Below are positions 1 to 8,495 of a stretch of DNA of 64,000 nucleotides, piece after piece. Below the pieces are notes generated by a model that searched no databases, had not been told where the DNA came from, and was given only the letters and a program-made list of their open reading frames with translations. The stretch is from Enterobacteriaceae bacterium UBA5654. Its GTDB lineage: Bacteria; Pseudomonadota; Gammaproteobacteria; Enterobacterales; Enterobacteriaceae. Where the stretch lies: NCBI GenBank assembly GCA_002421005.1, contig DIJC01000014.1:511813-575812 (forward strand). The letters run 5' to 3'. The stretch's first letter is position 1; each line of letters opens with the position of its first letter. Position numbers and translations under genes: made by a program.

Positions 1-23
1 AGGCGCTTTTTTGCTATCTGCTC

Positions 24-50
24 TTAAGTAACGCCCTTCTTTGCCGATAA
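24..50 (+). promoter_or_regulatory. Sigma-28 (FliA)-type promoter of the FlxA-like gene
   Basis: An exact GCCGATAA -10 element lies at 43-50. Eleven bases upstream, TTAAGTAA at 24-31 matches five of eight positions of the -35 consensus TAAAGTTT. This is the spacing of a flagellar class 3 promoter. It ends 29 bases before the ATG of the FlxA-like gene. E. coli flxA is known to be FliA-dependent, so promoter and gene identity support each other. Use in vivo is inferred. Confidence 0.75.
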
Positions 51-79
51 CTGATTTTTAAGGCAAAAAGGAGCCGACA

Positions 80-400
80 ATGACCACGATTTCCACGTCC
101 ACACCCGCTGTACAAAGCGGCGGCAGTAGCAACGCCTCTTCAGACATCGCCCGCATCACCCGGCAGATCGCCAAACTGACCCAGCAGCTTAAAGACGTCG
201 CTGATTCCAGTGGCAGCGAAGATGATAAGAAAAAGCAGCAGGAGATGATCCAGACACAAATTAAAATGCTTCAGGCGCAGCTGGCGCAACTTCAGCGCGA
301 GCAGGCAGAGAAGTCGCAGCAGAAGCAGGAGCAACAGCAGGCGAAGGTTGAAGGCGTCAATCGTCCGTCCGACGATCACCAAATCGATATTTATATTTGA
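80..400 (+). CDS. FlxA-like family protein
   Basis: A 106-residue protein with a Ser/Gly/Thr-rich N-terminus (about 1-22) followed by a long Lys/Gln/Glu-rich heptad region (about 25-90) that should form a coiled coil. Composition and layout fit the FlxA-like family, small flagellum-associated proteins of unknown biochemical role. There is no signal peptide or membrane segment. AAAAAGGAG precedes the ATG at normal spacing, and a sigma-28-like promoter sits directly upstream. Its last 10 bases overlap the end of the convergent yfeR gene. E. coli K-12 has no such gene here as far as I recall, so it looks like lineage-specific content. The family call is good; the function is unknown. Confidence 0.75.
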   Translation: MTTISTSTPAVQSGGSSNASSDIARITRQIAKLTQQLKDVADSSGSEDDKKKQQEMIQTQIKMLQAQLAQLQREQAEKSQQKQEQQQAKVEGVNRPSDDHQIDIYI

Positions 401-1317
401 TAAAGCGGGTTATGCGTGCGGCCTGCCGAAAGCTCGCTGGCCTGCGCGCGAACCACCTCCCACAACGCCTGGGCAGCCGTCGAGAGCGAGCGATTTTTAC
501 GTCGCGCCAGCATCAGCTGCCGCTCAACCACTGGCGTCAGACGCTTGACTTTCAGATGACTCCCCTGCGGCAAAGGCAGCGCCAGCGCGGGTAGTACGCT
601 AATACCAATCCCTGCTTCTACCATTGGAAACAGCGTAGCCGGGTGTCCAATCTCCTGCACAATATGAGCATCAACTGAAAATCGTGCCAGCGCGGCATCA
701 ATCAGCGGTCGGCTGCCGGAGGCATAATCCTGAAGCACCAGCCGCTCATGCTGAAGATCCTGCCAGCACGCACATTCCTGTGCTGCAAAAGGATGATCTT
801 CACGGCACAGGAGCAGAAAAGGTTCAGCCAGGATCGTCTCGCACTGCAGATCGTTTACCGCACCCGGATCGATGACGATGCCAAAATCCACTTCGCCCTG
901 ACGAATGCTTTCCAGTACCCACTGCTGCGGACGGTCATGCAGCACGAAGTCAATTTCCGGGTAGCAGCGATTACTCTGTGCAATACAGCGGGGGATCAGA
1001 TGTGCGGAGATTGTCTGGCTGGCAGCCACGCGCACCTTGCCGGTAAGCTGCGTTCCGACCCGACCGGCGTCGCGCAGCGTGCTATGCAGCTCATCCAGCA
1101 CCCGCTCAAGACGAGCCGCAAGCTGCTGACCCGCCTCGGTCAGTGCCACTTCGCGGGTGGTACGATCCAGCAGCCGCACGCCGGTTTGTTGCTCCAGTTC
1201 TTTCACGCTGTGGCTGACCGCCGACTGGCTCAGGCCGATCATCTCCCCTGCCCGGCTAAAACTTTTAACCCGGGCGACGGTGACAAAAACACGAAGCTGA
1301 CGCAGAGAGTAATTCAT
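391..1317 (-). CDS. yfeR: LysR-family transcriptional regulator YfeR
   Basis: This 308-residue protein has the usual length and layout of a LysR regulator. The N-terminal winged helix-turn-helix covers about residues 1-60, with the typical SLRQLRVFV opening and LSQSAVSHSVKELE recognition helix. A periplasmic-binding-like effector domain follows from about residue 90. It is divergent from yfeH, the arrangement in E. coli and Salmonella, where YfeR is linked to osmolarity-dependent control of yfeH. It probably binds the shared 89-base intergenic region and represses itself. The natural effector is unknown. The 3' end overlaps the FlxA-like gene by 10 bases in the convergent direction. Confidence 0.92.
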   Translation of the reverse strand: MNYSLRQLRVFVTVARVKSFSRAGEMIGLSQSAVSHSVKELEQQTGVRLLDRTTREVALTEAGQQLAARLERVLDELHSTLRDAGRVGTQLTGKVRVAASQTISAHLIPRCIAQSNRCYPEIDFVLHDRPQQWVLESIRQGEVDFGIVIDPGAVNDLQCETILAEPFLLLCREDHPFAAQECACWQDLQHERLVLQDYASGSRPLIDAALARFSVDAHIVQEIGHPATLFPMVEAGIGISVLPALALPLPQGSHLKVKRLTPVVERQLMLARRKNRSLSTAAQALWEVVRAQASELSAGRTHNPLYQI

Positions 1318-1406
1318 CTTTTTTATTCATGAATAGATGCAATAAATCAATTTTATTTCTCAAATTGAAAAAAGCACAATAGGGTTATCGATTTTCAGGA
1401 GCGTAT
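1318..1406. promoter_or_regulatory. Divergent yfeR-yfeH control region with 10-bp palindrome
   Basis: An AT-rich gap holding both divergent promoters. The perfect palindrome ATTCATGAAT lies at 1325-1334, about 8 bases upstream of the yfeR start. With its flanks it contains several T-N11-A spacings, the loose signature of LysR boxes. The likely role is YfeR binding and autorepression. This is inferred from position and symmetry only. Confidence 0.5.
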
Positions 1407-2393
1407 ATGAAATTTTTCCGTATTCTCGATCCTTTTACACTAACGCTGGTCGCCGTGGTCCTGCTGGCCTCTTTCTTCCCCGCACGCGGTAATTTTGTGC
1501 AGTATTTTGAATGGCTGACCACGGCGGCCATCGCGCTCCTGTTTTTTATGCACGGGGCGAAGCTGTCGCGGGAAGCGATTATCGCTGGCGGTAGCCACTG
1601 GCGATTGCATCTGTGGGTAATGTGCAGCACCTTTATCCTTTTCCCGGTGCTCGGCGTGCTGTTTGCCTGGTGGGCACCGGTGAATGTCGATCCGCAGCTC
1701 TATACCGGTTTCCTTTACCTGTGCATTTTGCCTGCCACCGTCCAGTCGGCTATTGCCTTTACGTCGCTGGCGGGCGGTAACGTTGCTGCCGCCGTGTGTT
1801 CAGCGTCCGCTTCCAGTCTGCTTGGGATTTTCTTATCGCCGCTGCTGGTTGGGCTGGTGATGAACATGCATGGGGCGGAAGGTAGTCTGCAACAGGTGGG
1901 GAAAATTATGCTGCAACTGCTGCTGCCGTTTGTGCTGGGACATCTCTCCCGACCGCTGATCGGCGAGTGGGTGGCGCGGAATAAAAAATGGATTGGCAAA
2001 ACCGATCAGACCTCCATTCTGCTGGTCGTGTACTCCGCTTTCAGCGAGGCGGTCGTCAACGGTATCTGGCATAAAGTGGGGCCGGGTTCGCTGCTGTTTA
2101 TCGTGGTGGTCAGTATTGTGCTGCTGGCGATTGTGATCGCAGTGAACGTGCTGGTTGCCCGCAAAGGCGGATTCAGCAAAGCTGACGAAATCACCATTGT
2201 GTTCTGTGGATCGAAGAAAAGCCTGGCGAATGGCATCCCAATGGCCAACATTCTCTTTCCGGTGTCAGCAATCGGGATGATGGTACTGCCGCTGATGATT
2301 TTTCATCAGATCCAGCTTATGGTTTGCGCGGTGCTGGCGCGACGCTACAAGCGCCAGACCGAGAAACGCCAGGCGCAAGTCGCGAAAGTTTAG
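1407..2393 (+). CDS. yfeH: Bile acid:sodium symporter family membrane protein YfeH
   Basis: A 328-residue, very hydrophobic protein with about nine to ten membrane segments, matching YfeH of the bile acid:sodium symporter (SBF/ACR3-like) superfamily. A central AAAVCSASASS stretch and a late CGSKKSLANG motif are typical of this family branch. The substrate is not established. TTTTCAGGAGCG precedes the ATG. The divergent regulator yfeR probably controls it. The stop overlaps the stop of convergent ypeB by 4 bases. Length is close to the E. coli protein (about 332). Confidence 0.9.
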   Translation: MKFFRILDPFTLTLVAVVLLASFFPARGNFVQYFEWLTTAAIALLFFMHGAKLSREAIIAGGSHWRLHLWVMCSTFILFPVLGVLFAWWAPVNVDPQLYTGFLYLCILPATVQSAIAFTSLAGGNVAAAVCSASASSLLGIFLSPLLVGLVMNMHGAEGSLQQVGKIMLQLLLPFVLGHLSRPLIGEWVARNKKWIGKTDQTSILLVVYSAFSEAVVNGIWHKVGPGSLLFIVVVSIVLLAIVIAVNVLVARKGGFSKADEITIVFCGSKKSLANGIPMANILFPVSAIGMMVLPLMIFHQIQLMVCAVLARRYKRQTEKRQAQVAKV

Positions 2394-2608
2394 CGCGGGC
2401 GTTTCAGGGGCTGCACCAGTTGGGTCAGCCCCTCTGTTTTGATGAGCAGCGTGATTGCCATCAGTTCGCCAAGCCGCCCGGCGGGAAACTCATCCTTGCG
2501 GGCAAACCACAGCAGATATTCTTCCGGCAAATCAATCAGCCTGCGACCTTTGTATTTGCCGAACGGCATCTCGGTATTAGCGATTTCAATCAGCTGCTCT
2601 TTTTCCAC
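2390..2608 (-). CDS. ypeB: DUF3820 family protein YpeB
   Basis: A 72-residue cytosolic protein nearly identical to E. coli YpeB. The core MPFGKYKGRRLIDLP (about residues 14-28) is the DUF3820 signature. The start is GTG at 2606-2608, immediately after the ligA TAA with no gap, so it is probably translated by coupling from ligA. The family is sometimes linked to exonuclease-like or quorum-sensing folds, but no function is proven. Confidence 0.9.
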   Translation of the reverse strand: MEKEQLIEIANTEMPFGKYKGRRLIDLPEEYLLWFARKDEFPAGRLGELMAITLLIKTEGLTQLVQPLKRPR

Positions 2609-4627
2609 TTATGCCCCCAGCAGGCGGATCATCTCCGCTTCGTCAATCACCTCAATGCCCAGTTCCTGCGCCTTCGCCAGCTTGGAGCCAGCGGCTTCCC
2701 CGGCAATGACCAGATCGGTTTTCTTTGAGACGCTGCCGGATACCTTCGCGCCCAGCGCCGTAAGACGTTCTTTGGCATCGTCACGCGACATCAGGCTCAG
2801 GCTGCCGGTCAGTACCACCGTTTTCCCGGCAAACGGGCTTTCGATTTCTTCGGCTTTAATCACCACCGGCGCAGGCCAGTGAATGCCGACCTCTTCCACC
2901 AGCTGGCGGATCACCTCGCGGTTGCTCTCTTCTTCAAAGAAGTTGAAGACGTGCTTTGCCACCACCACACCGACATCCGGTACTTTTTGCAGTTCCTCAA
3001 CCGACGCGGCTTCCAGCGCCTCCAGCGTGCCGAAATAAGCCGCCAGCCCCGCCGCCGTGGATTCACCGACTTCACGAATGCCGAGCGCGTAGAGGAAACG
3101 GGCAAAGGTCGTCTCTTTGGCCTTATCCAGCGCGTTGACCACGTTCTGGGCGGATTTCGGTCCCATCCGATCCAGCCCGGTGAGTTTGCCCGCCGTCAGA
3201 CGGAACAGATCTGCCGGGGTATGGACGTACTCTTTTTCCACCAGTTGATCGATAATCTTGTCGCCCATACCGTCAACGTCCATCGCGCGGCGCGAGACAA
3301 AATGCTTAAGCGATTCTTTGCGCTGTGCGCCACAAATCAGCCCGCCGGTGCAGCGGGTCACCGCCTCGCCTTCCACGCGCTCAACGTCAGAGCCACAAAC
3401 CGGACAGTGTGCCGGGAAAACCACCGGACGCGTTTCTTCAGGGCGCTCGGTGAGCACCACGTTAACGACCTGCGGGATCACATCACCGGCACGGCGGATG
3501 ACCACTTTGTCGCCAATACGCAGGCCCAGACGTTCGATTTCATCCGCGTTATGCAGCGTGGCATTGCTGACCAGCACCCCCGCCACCTGCACCGGCTCCA
3601 GCCGCGCGACCGGGGTGATGGCCCCGGTGCGGCCTACCTGAAACTCTACGTCGCGCACGGTGGTCATCTGCTCCTGCGCCGGGAATTTGAAGGCCACCGC
3701 CCAGCGTGGCGCGCGTGAAACGAAGCCCAGTTGTTCCTGCAATGCCAGCGAGTTGACCTTTATCACCACGCCATCAATATCAAAGCCGAGGGTCGGACGA
3801 TCTTCTTCGACCTTATGATAAAACGCCAGTACTGCTTCGGGAGAATCGCAGAGCGTTACGCGGTTGCTGACCGGCAGCCCCCAGGCCTTAAATTGTTGCA
3901 GGCGGCCAAGATGCGTATCAGGCAGTTCCCCGCCTTCCAGAATCCCCACGCCGTAGCAGAAAAAGGTTAACGGACGCTTTGCGGTTATGCGCGGATCGAG
4001 CTGACGCAGCGAACCTGCCGCCGCGTTACGCGGGTTGGCAAAAACCTTACCGCCTTTTTTGCGCGCTTCTTCGTTGATTTTTTCAAACCCGCTTTGCGGC
4101 AGAAAGACTTCGCCACGCACTTCCAGCCGCGCCGGAATACCTTCGCCGTGCAGCTTAAGGGGGATAGCGCGAATGGTGCGCACGTTTGTGGTGATATCTT
4201 CACCCGTGGTGCCATCGCCGCGGGTCGCTGCCCGCACCAGAACGCCATTCTCATAAAGAATGCTCACCGCCAGGCCGTCCAGCTTCAGTTCGCAGCACCA
4301 GGTCAGTGCGGCGGTATTTTTCAGTCGATCCTGCACGCGTTTTTCAAAGGTGAGGAAACTTTGTTCGTCGAAGACGTTATCCAGCGACAGCATCGGGATT
4401 TCGTGCCGCACCTGGCTAAAAGAAGCCAGCGGCGCAGCGCCCACCCGTTGGGTGGGCGAATCAGGCGTAATTAAATCCGGGCGCTGCGCCTCAAGCTCGC
4501 GCAGTTCACGCATCAGGCGGTCATATTCGGCGTCCGGGACTTCCGGCGTATCCATAACATGATACAAATATTCATGATGGCGAAGCGTGGTTCGCAGTTC
4601 AGTCAGTTGTTGTTCAATAGAGTCCAT
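2609..4627 (-). CDS. ligA: NAD-dependent DNA ligase LigA
   Basis: A 672-residue NAD+-dependent DNA ligase that seals nicks and joins Okazaki fragments. Domains in order: Ia NMN-binding (1-70), adenylation domain with the catalytic KLDG at about K115, OB fold (about 318-400), a four-cysteine zinc finger (CPVC at about 408-411, then two later Cys), helix-hairpin-helix repeats (about 440-580) and a C-terminal BRCT domain from about residue 592. Length equals the E. coli enzyme within one residue. It lies downstream of zipA on the same strand, separated by a strong hairpin, and is followed without a gap by ypeB. Confidence 0.98.
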   Translation of the reverse strand: MDSIEQQLTELRTTLRHHEYLYHVMDTPEVPDAEYDRLMRELRELEAQRPDLITPDSPTQRVGAAPLASFSQVRHEIPMLSLDNVFDEQSFLTFEKRVQDRLKNTAALTWCCELKLDGLAVSILYENGVLVRAATRGDGTTGEDITTNVRTIRAIPLKLHGEGIPARLEVRGEVFLPQSGFEKINEEARKKGGKVFANPRNAAAGSLRQLDPRITAKRPLTFFCYGVGILEGGELPDTHLGRLQQFKAWGLPVSNRVTLCDSPEAVLAFYHKVEEDRPTLGFDIDGVVIKVNSLALQEQLGFVSRAPRWAVAFKFPAQEQMTTVRDVEFQVGRTGAITPVARLEPVQVAGVLVSNATLHNADEIERLGLRIGDKVVIRRAGDVIPQVVNVVLTERPEETRPVVFPAHCPVCGSDVERVEGEAVTRCTGGLICGAQRKESLKHFVSRRAMDVDGMGDKIIDQLVEKEYVHTPADLFRLTAGKLTGLDRMGPKSAQNVVNALDKAKETTFARFLYALGIREVGESTAAGLAAYFGTLEALEAASVEELQKVPDVGVVVAKHVFNFFEEESNREVIRQLVEEVGIHWPAPVVIKAEEIESPFAGKTVVLTGSLSLMSRDDAKERLTALGAKVSGSVSKKTDLVIAGEAAGSKLAKAQELGIEVIDEAEMIRLLGA

Positions 4628-4641
4628 ATCACACCATCAAT

Positions 4642-4668
4642 ATAAAAAACCCCCGACAGGCGGGGGTT
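4642..4668 (-). terminator. Terminator downstream of zipA
   Basis: Stem of AACCCCCG paired with CGGGGGTT around a 5-base loop (4648-4668), followed on the minus strand by a run of Ts. It lies in the 68-base zipA-ligA gap, so it should end most zipA transcripts. Confidence 0.85.
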
Positions 4669-4695
4669 CAGAGAAAAGAGTAAAGCAGCCAGACG

Positions 4696-5706
4696 TTATG
4701 CGTTGGCCTCTTTCACCTCGCGAATACGATCCTGATACTCACGCAGTTTTTGCGGGGTCATCATCCGACGCTGATCGTCGAGCACTACGCCACCCACTTC
4801 ATCAGCGATGTATTGTGCGGATTGCAGCATGAGCTTGAAGTTCTGCAACTCATCACCGTAGGAAGGCACCTGCATAAAGATAGTGACGCCAGGCGTGACG
4901 AAATCGGTCATGGATTCTGATTCAAAGAAACCCGGTTTCACCATGTTGGCCAGGCTAAACAGTACCGGACCACCACCATCAGTACTCAGGTGGCGATGGA
5001 AAATATTCATTTCACCAAATTTGAAGCCCGCCTGCTGAATGCTGTTCAGCAATAATTCACCGCTGATCTGCGTGCCGTGATGCGCCGAAACGTTCATCAC
5101 GATAACCGTTTCCGCACGTTTCGGTTTTTCCTGAACGGGAGCAGGTTCGACAGGCTGCGGTTGGGGGGCTGGCTCGTGAACCCCCTCTGGCTGCGGCGCA
5201 GGCTGAGGCTGGCGAACCGGCGGCGTTTGCACCGGTTGCGGCTGCGCTGGCGGTTGCTGCGGTACTGGCTGCGATTGGTGAACAGGCTGCGGCTGTTGCA
5301 CGGGTTGCGACGGATGAACAGGCTGATGCTGAACAGGCGGCTGCGGCGACTGGTGCACGGACTCTTCCTGCTGCTGCACAGGAGGCTGCGGCTGGCGAGG
5401 CTGTGCCGATTCATAAGGCGGCTGATAGCGGTGTTGAGGCTGACGAGGGGCTTCATGCTCGCCGGGTGCTGCGCCAGGGGCGTGATTAACCCGATGAACT
5501 CGCACTTCACCTACGCTGTCAGCGTCGTCTTCGAACTCACTGCTATCAGACTCGTCGTCATCACGCTGTGACTTCATGCGTTTTAGTGGGCGATCGCGAA
5601 ACATAGAAGAGCGCTCTTTACGGCTGGTCCAGAACCCATGGACCAGTAAAGCGATTATGGCGATCGCGCCAACGATGATTAATATCAGACGCAAATCCTG
5701 CATCAT
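4696..5706 (-). CDS. zipA: Cell division protein ZipA
   Basis: A bitopic inner-membrane protein that anchors FtsZ to the membrane during septation. One N-terminal membrane helix (about residues 6-25) is followed by a charged segment, a long Pro/Gln-rich linker (about 85-190, many QPQPV-like repeats) and the C-terminal FtsZ-binding domain (about 195-330) ending REVKEANA. The frame is open 17 codons further upstream, but the family protein begins MMQDLRLILI, so I set the start at 5706 (336 residues). Low-complexity linker length varies between species. It is divergent from cysZ. Confidence 0.96.
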   Translation of the reverse strand: MMQDLRLILIIVGAIAIIALLVHGFWTSRKERSSMFRDRPLKRMKSQRDDDESDSSEFEDDADSVGEVRVHRVNHAPGAAPGEHEAPRQPQHRYQPPYESAQPRQPQPPVQQQEESVHQSPQPPVQHQPVHPSQPVQQPQPVHQSQPVPQQPPAQPQPVQTPPVRQPQPAPQPEGVHEPAPQPQPVEPAPVQEKPKRAETVIVMNVSAHHGTQISGELLLNSIQQAGFKFGEMNIFHRHLSTDGGGPVLFSLANMVKPGFFESESMTDFVTPGVTIFMQVPSYGDELQNFKLMLQSAQYIADEVGGVVLDDQRRMMTPQKLREYQDRIREVKEANA

Positions 5707-5936
5707 TATATTCTCTGTTGTTCTAACACCTTGCCACCACGGCAAACATTTACTCACTAAGAGTATTTGCCGATTACGTCAAGTGCAAGTGCGCGCAAGG
5801 ATTTCACCGCATAAAGATGAACTAAATTGTGCCTTTTGCTGATTTTTCGAACATTTCTCAACTGGAGATTGCCGCACAACCGGATAATATAGGCGAGTTA
5901 CTCATCCGGCAGCAGTAAAAGGAGCATTGCCTGAAC

Positions 5937-6698
5937 ATGACGTCATCCTCTTCAGCGACTTCAAGAAGCGGTCTTTATTACTTTTCCCAGGGGTGGAAAC
6001 TGATCTCCCTGCCCGGCATTCGCCGTTACGTTTTTATGCCGCTGTTAATCAACGTGCTGTTGATGGGTGGCGCATTCTGGTGGCTGTTTACCCGGCTGGA
6101 TACCTGGATCCCCGCCCTGCTGAGTTACGTACCGGACTGGCTACAATGGCTTAGCTATGTGATCTGGCCACTGGCCGTGATTTCCATACTACTGGTATTT
6201 GGTTATCTTTTTTCTACCCTCACCAACTGGATAGCCGCCCCGTTTAACGGCCTGCTGGCGGAGCAACTCGAAGCGCGGCTAACCGGCGCAACGCCACCCG
6301 ACGGCGGTATTACGGGTATCATGAAAGATCTGCCGCGCATCATGAAGCGTGAATGGCAAAAACTTGCCTGGTATCTGCCACGCGCGGTGCTGTTGCTGAT
6401 CCTCTACTTTATTCCCGGCGTTGGTCAAACGGTGGCCCCGGTACTGTGGTTTTTATTCAGCGCGTGGATGATGTCTATCCAGTATTGCGATTATCCGTTC
6501 GATAACCATAAAGTCCCCTTTCGGACAATGCGCGGGGCGCTGCGCACGCGCAAAATGACCAACATGCAGTTCGGCATGATCGTCAATCTGTTTACCATGA
6601 TCCCGGTGCTCAATCTTTTCATCATGCCGGTTGCGGTTTGTGGTGCAACGGCCCTGTGGGTGGATGAATATCGCCCCAACCACGCGCTGTGGCGGTAA
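5937..6698 (+). CDS. cysZ: Sulfate transporter CysZ
   Basis: An inner-membrane sulfate permease of the CysZ family (EI24-like fold) that supplies sulfate for cysteine synthesis. The 253 residues equal the E. coli length, with hydrophobic stretches near 32-52, 68-95, 145-175 and 210-235. The conserved segment QYCDYPFDNHKVPF is present. A GGAG at 5921-5924 is 12 bases from the ATG, slightly far; an in-frame CTG two codons earlier has better spacing, but the ATG matches the family. It lies upstream of cysK, as in E. coli. Confidence 0.95.
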   Translation: MTSSSSATSRSGLYYFSQGWKLISLPGIRRYVFMPLLINVLLMGGAFWWLFTRLDTWIPALLSYVPDWLQWLSYVIWPLAVISILLVFGYLFSTLTNWIAAPFNGLLAEQLEARLTGATPPDGGITGIMKDLPRIMKREWQKLAWYLPRAVLLLILYFIPGVGQTVAPVLWFLFSAWMMSIQYCDYPFDNHKVPFRTMRGALRTRKMTNMQFGMIVNLFTMIPVLNLFIMPVAVCGATALWVDEYRPNHALWR

Positions 6699-6851
6699 TG
6701 GGGAAGAAGTGGATTATTCCACTTCTTATTCCATACTGGTCATCATTATTTCCCTTCAGCATATAGATATGCGAAATCCTTACTTCCGCATATTCCCTGA
6801 GCAGGTATGCTGGTGCAGTCACCCCAAATTTCATACAGTTAAGGACAGGCC
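6699..6851 (+). promoter_or_regulatory. cysK promoter region with probable CysB sites
   Basis: A 153-base gap. The stretch around 6755-6830 (CTTCAGCATATAGATATGCG and downstream) is very similar to my memory of the E. coli cysK promoter, which CysB activates with N-acetylserine. A SD AAGGACAGG precedes the ATG. CysB control is established for E. coli and inferred here. Confidence 0.6.
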
Positions 6852-7823
6852 ATGAGTAAGATTTTTGAAGATAACTCGCTGACTATCGGTCATACGCCAT
6901 TGGTTCGACTGAACCGAATCGGTAACGGACGCATTCTGGCGAAGGTAGAATCACGCAACCCAAGCTTTAGCGTTAAGTGCCGAATCGGTGCCAACATGAT
7001 TTGGGATGCTGAAAAACGCGGCGTACTGAAAGCGGGCATTGAGCTGGTCGAGCCGACCAGTGGTAATACCGGGATTGCGCTGGCCTACGTTGCCGCTGCG
7101 CGCGGTTACAAACTGACCCTGACCATGCCGGAAACCATGAGCGTGGAACGTCGCAAGCTGCTGAAAGCGCTGGGTGCTAACCTGGTGCTGACCGAAGGCG
7201 CGAAAGGCATGAAAGGGGCGATCCAGAAAGCGGAAGAAATCGTCGCCAGCGATCCGGCGAAATATCTGCTGCTCCAGCAGTTCAGCAACCCGGCAAATCC
7301 GGAAATTCATGAAAAGACTACCGGCCCTGAAATCTGGGAAGATACTGACGGTCAGGTTGACGTTTTCATCTCCGGCGTGGGCACTGGCGGTACGCTGACC
7401 GGCGTCAGCCGCTACATCAAAAATACCAAAGGCAAAACCGACCTCATCACCGTGGCGGTTGAACCGTCCGATTCTCCGGTTATTGCTCAGGCACTGGCAG
7501 GCGAAGAGCTGAAGCCTGGCCCGCATAAAATTCAGGGCATCGGCGCAGGCTTTATTCCCGGTAACCTCGATCTGAAACTGGTTGATAAAGTTGTTGGCAT
7601 TACCAACGAAGAAGCGATTTCTACCGCTCGTAAGCTGATGGAAGAAGAAGGCATTCTGGCCGGGATTTCCTCCGGCGCGGCGGTCGCAGCGGCGCTGAAG
7701 TTACAGCAAGATGAAACCTTTACCAACAAGAATATTGTGGTTATCCTACCCTCTTCGGGTGAGCGTTATCTGAGTACTGCACTGTTTGCCGATCTGTTCA
7801 CAGAGAAAGAGTTGCAACAGTAG
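6852..7823 (+). CDS. cysK: Cysteine synthase A (O-acetylserine sulfhydrylase A)
   Basis: A pyridoxal-phosphate enzyme that makes L-cysteine from O-acetyl-L-serine and sulfide. The 323 residues match E. coli CysK. The PLP lysine lies in NPSFSVKCRIG (K42), the substrate loop is PTSGNTG (about 69-75), and the phosphate-binding GTGGT loop is near residue 177-181. CysE (serine acetyltransferase) is the known partner; its gene is not in the window. A strong terminator follows, so cysK is separated from the PTS operon. Confidence 0.98.
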   Translation: MSKIFEDNSLTIGHTPLVRLNRIGNGRILAKVESRNPSFSVKCRIGANMIWDAEKRGVLKAGIELVEPTSGNTGIALAYVAAARGYKLTLTMPETMSVERRKLLKALGANLVLTEGAKGMKGAIQKAEEIVASDPAKYLLLQQFSNPANPEIHEKTTGPEIWEDTDGQVDVFISGVGTGGTLTGVSRYIKNTKGKTDLITVAVEPSDSPVIAQALAGEELKPGPHKIQGIGAGFIPGNLDLKLVDKVVGITNEEAISTARKLMEEEGILAGISSGAAVAAALKLQQDETFTNKNIVVILPSSGERYLSTALFADLFTEKELQQ

Positions 7824-7845
7824 TGCCAGTTTGTAAAATTCGCGT

Positions 7846-7873
7846 AAAAAAGCACCCAGAGGGGTGCTTTTTT
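7846..7873 (+). terminator. Terminator downstream of cysK
   Basis: AAAAAAGCACCC paired with GGGGTGCTTTTTT around a 3-base loop: a classic bidirectional-looking stem with a T run, 23 bases after the cysK stop. Confidence 0.9.
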
Positions 7874-8192
7874 GTGGCGTACTTCAAACTTTTACCCCTC
7901 CCGGCATTGCTTCACCCCGTCAGGTCTGGTATTTAACCAGCAGAATTATTTTGATGCGCGAAATTATTCAAAAGTGGCTTTTCCACTGGCTGAATCGATT
8001 TTATGATTTGGTTCAAATCTTGCTTTCGCGGCATAATGTTTAATGACGCGCTAAACGTCTAAGGCCAGTAGTTCCTGTCCCGATTACGTTAACGTAACCG
8101 TTAAGCGCAGGCGCTTATGATCCAGGCTAAAGTGTAGCCAACAAGCTAAACTTTAGATCCACAATACTAAACCTATAAGTTGGGGAAATATA
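7874..8192 (+). promoter_or_regulatory. ptsHI-crr promoter region
   Basis: A gene-free stretch of about 320 bases upstream of ptsH. Segments TTTATGATTTGGTTCAAATC (from about 8000) with CATAATGTTT (from about 8033), and the last 60 bases before the ATG, closely resemble the E. coli ptsH P0 and P1 promoters, which CRP and Cra control. The part between them is less like E. coli and contains a perfect 14-bp palindrome, listed separately. SD TTGGGGAAA precedes the ATG. No ORF is convincing here. Confidence 0.65.
8084..8097. promoter_or_regulatory. Perfect 14-bp palindrome between the pts promoters
   Basis: TTACGTTAACGTAA is fully self-complementary. It sits about 95 bases upstream of ptsH, between the putative P0 and P1 promoters. 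A 14-bp perfect palindrome in a promoter region suggests a dimeric regulator site. I do not recall it from the E. coli ptsH promoter and cannot name the protein. Confidence 0.4.
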
Positions 8193-8450
8193 ATGTTCCA
8201 GCAAGAAGTTACTATTACCGCTCCGAACGGTCTTCACACCCGCCCTGCTGCTCAGTTTGTGAAAGAAGCCAAAGGTTTTACTTCCGAAATTACTGTGACC
8301 TCTAACGGCAAAAGCGCCAGCGCAAAAAGCCTGTTCAAACTGCAAACTCTGGGTCTGACTCAGGGCACCGTTGTCACCCTGTCTGCAGAAGGTGAAGACG
8401 AGCAAAAAGCAGTTGAGCATCTGGTTAAACTGATGGCTGAACTCGAGTAA
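8193..8450 (+). CDS. ptsH: PTS phosphocarrier protein HPr
   Basis: An 85-residue cytosolic phosphocarrier that takes phosphate from enzyme I and passes it to EIIA domains. The active His15 is in the NGLHTRPAAQ motif, and the regulatory-serine region SAKSLFKLQTLGL is around residue 46. The sequence is nearly identical to E. coli HPr. It is the first gene of ptsH-ptsI-crr, with 45 bases to ptsI. A sugar-uptake partner for both EIIBC genes in this window. Confidence 0.99.
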   Translation: MFQQEVTITAPNGLHTRPAAQFVKEAKGFTSEITVTSNGKSASAKSLFKLQTLGLTQGTVVTLSAEGEDEQKAVEHLVKLMAELE

Positions 8451-8495
8451 GTTCACGGGTTCTTTTTAATATCAGTCACAAGTAAAGGTAGGGTT

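Noticed and set aside
1..14. AGGCGCTTTTTT at the window start
   Set aside because: Looks like the 3' arm and T run of a terminator, but the other arm is outside the window, so it is not listed as a feature.
5077..5571. Leu/Arg repeat-rich 164-codon frame
   Set aside because: Mirror image of the Pro/Gln-rich linker of zipA; low-complexity artefact.
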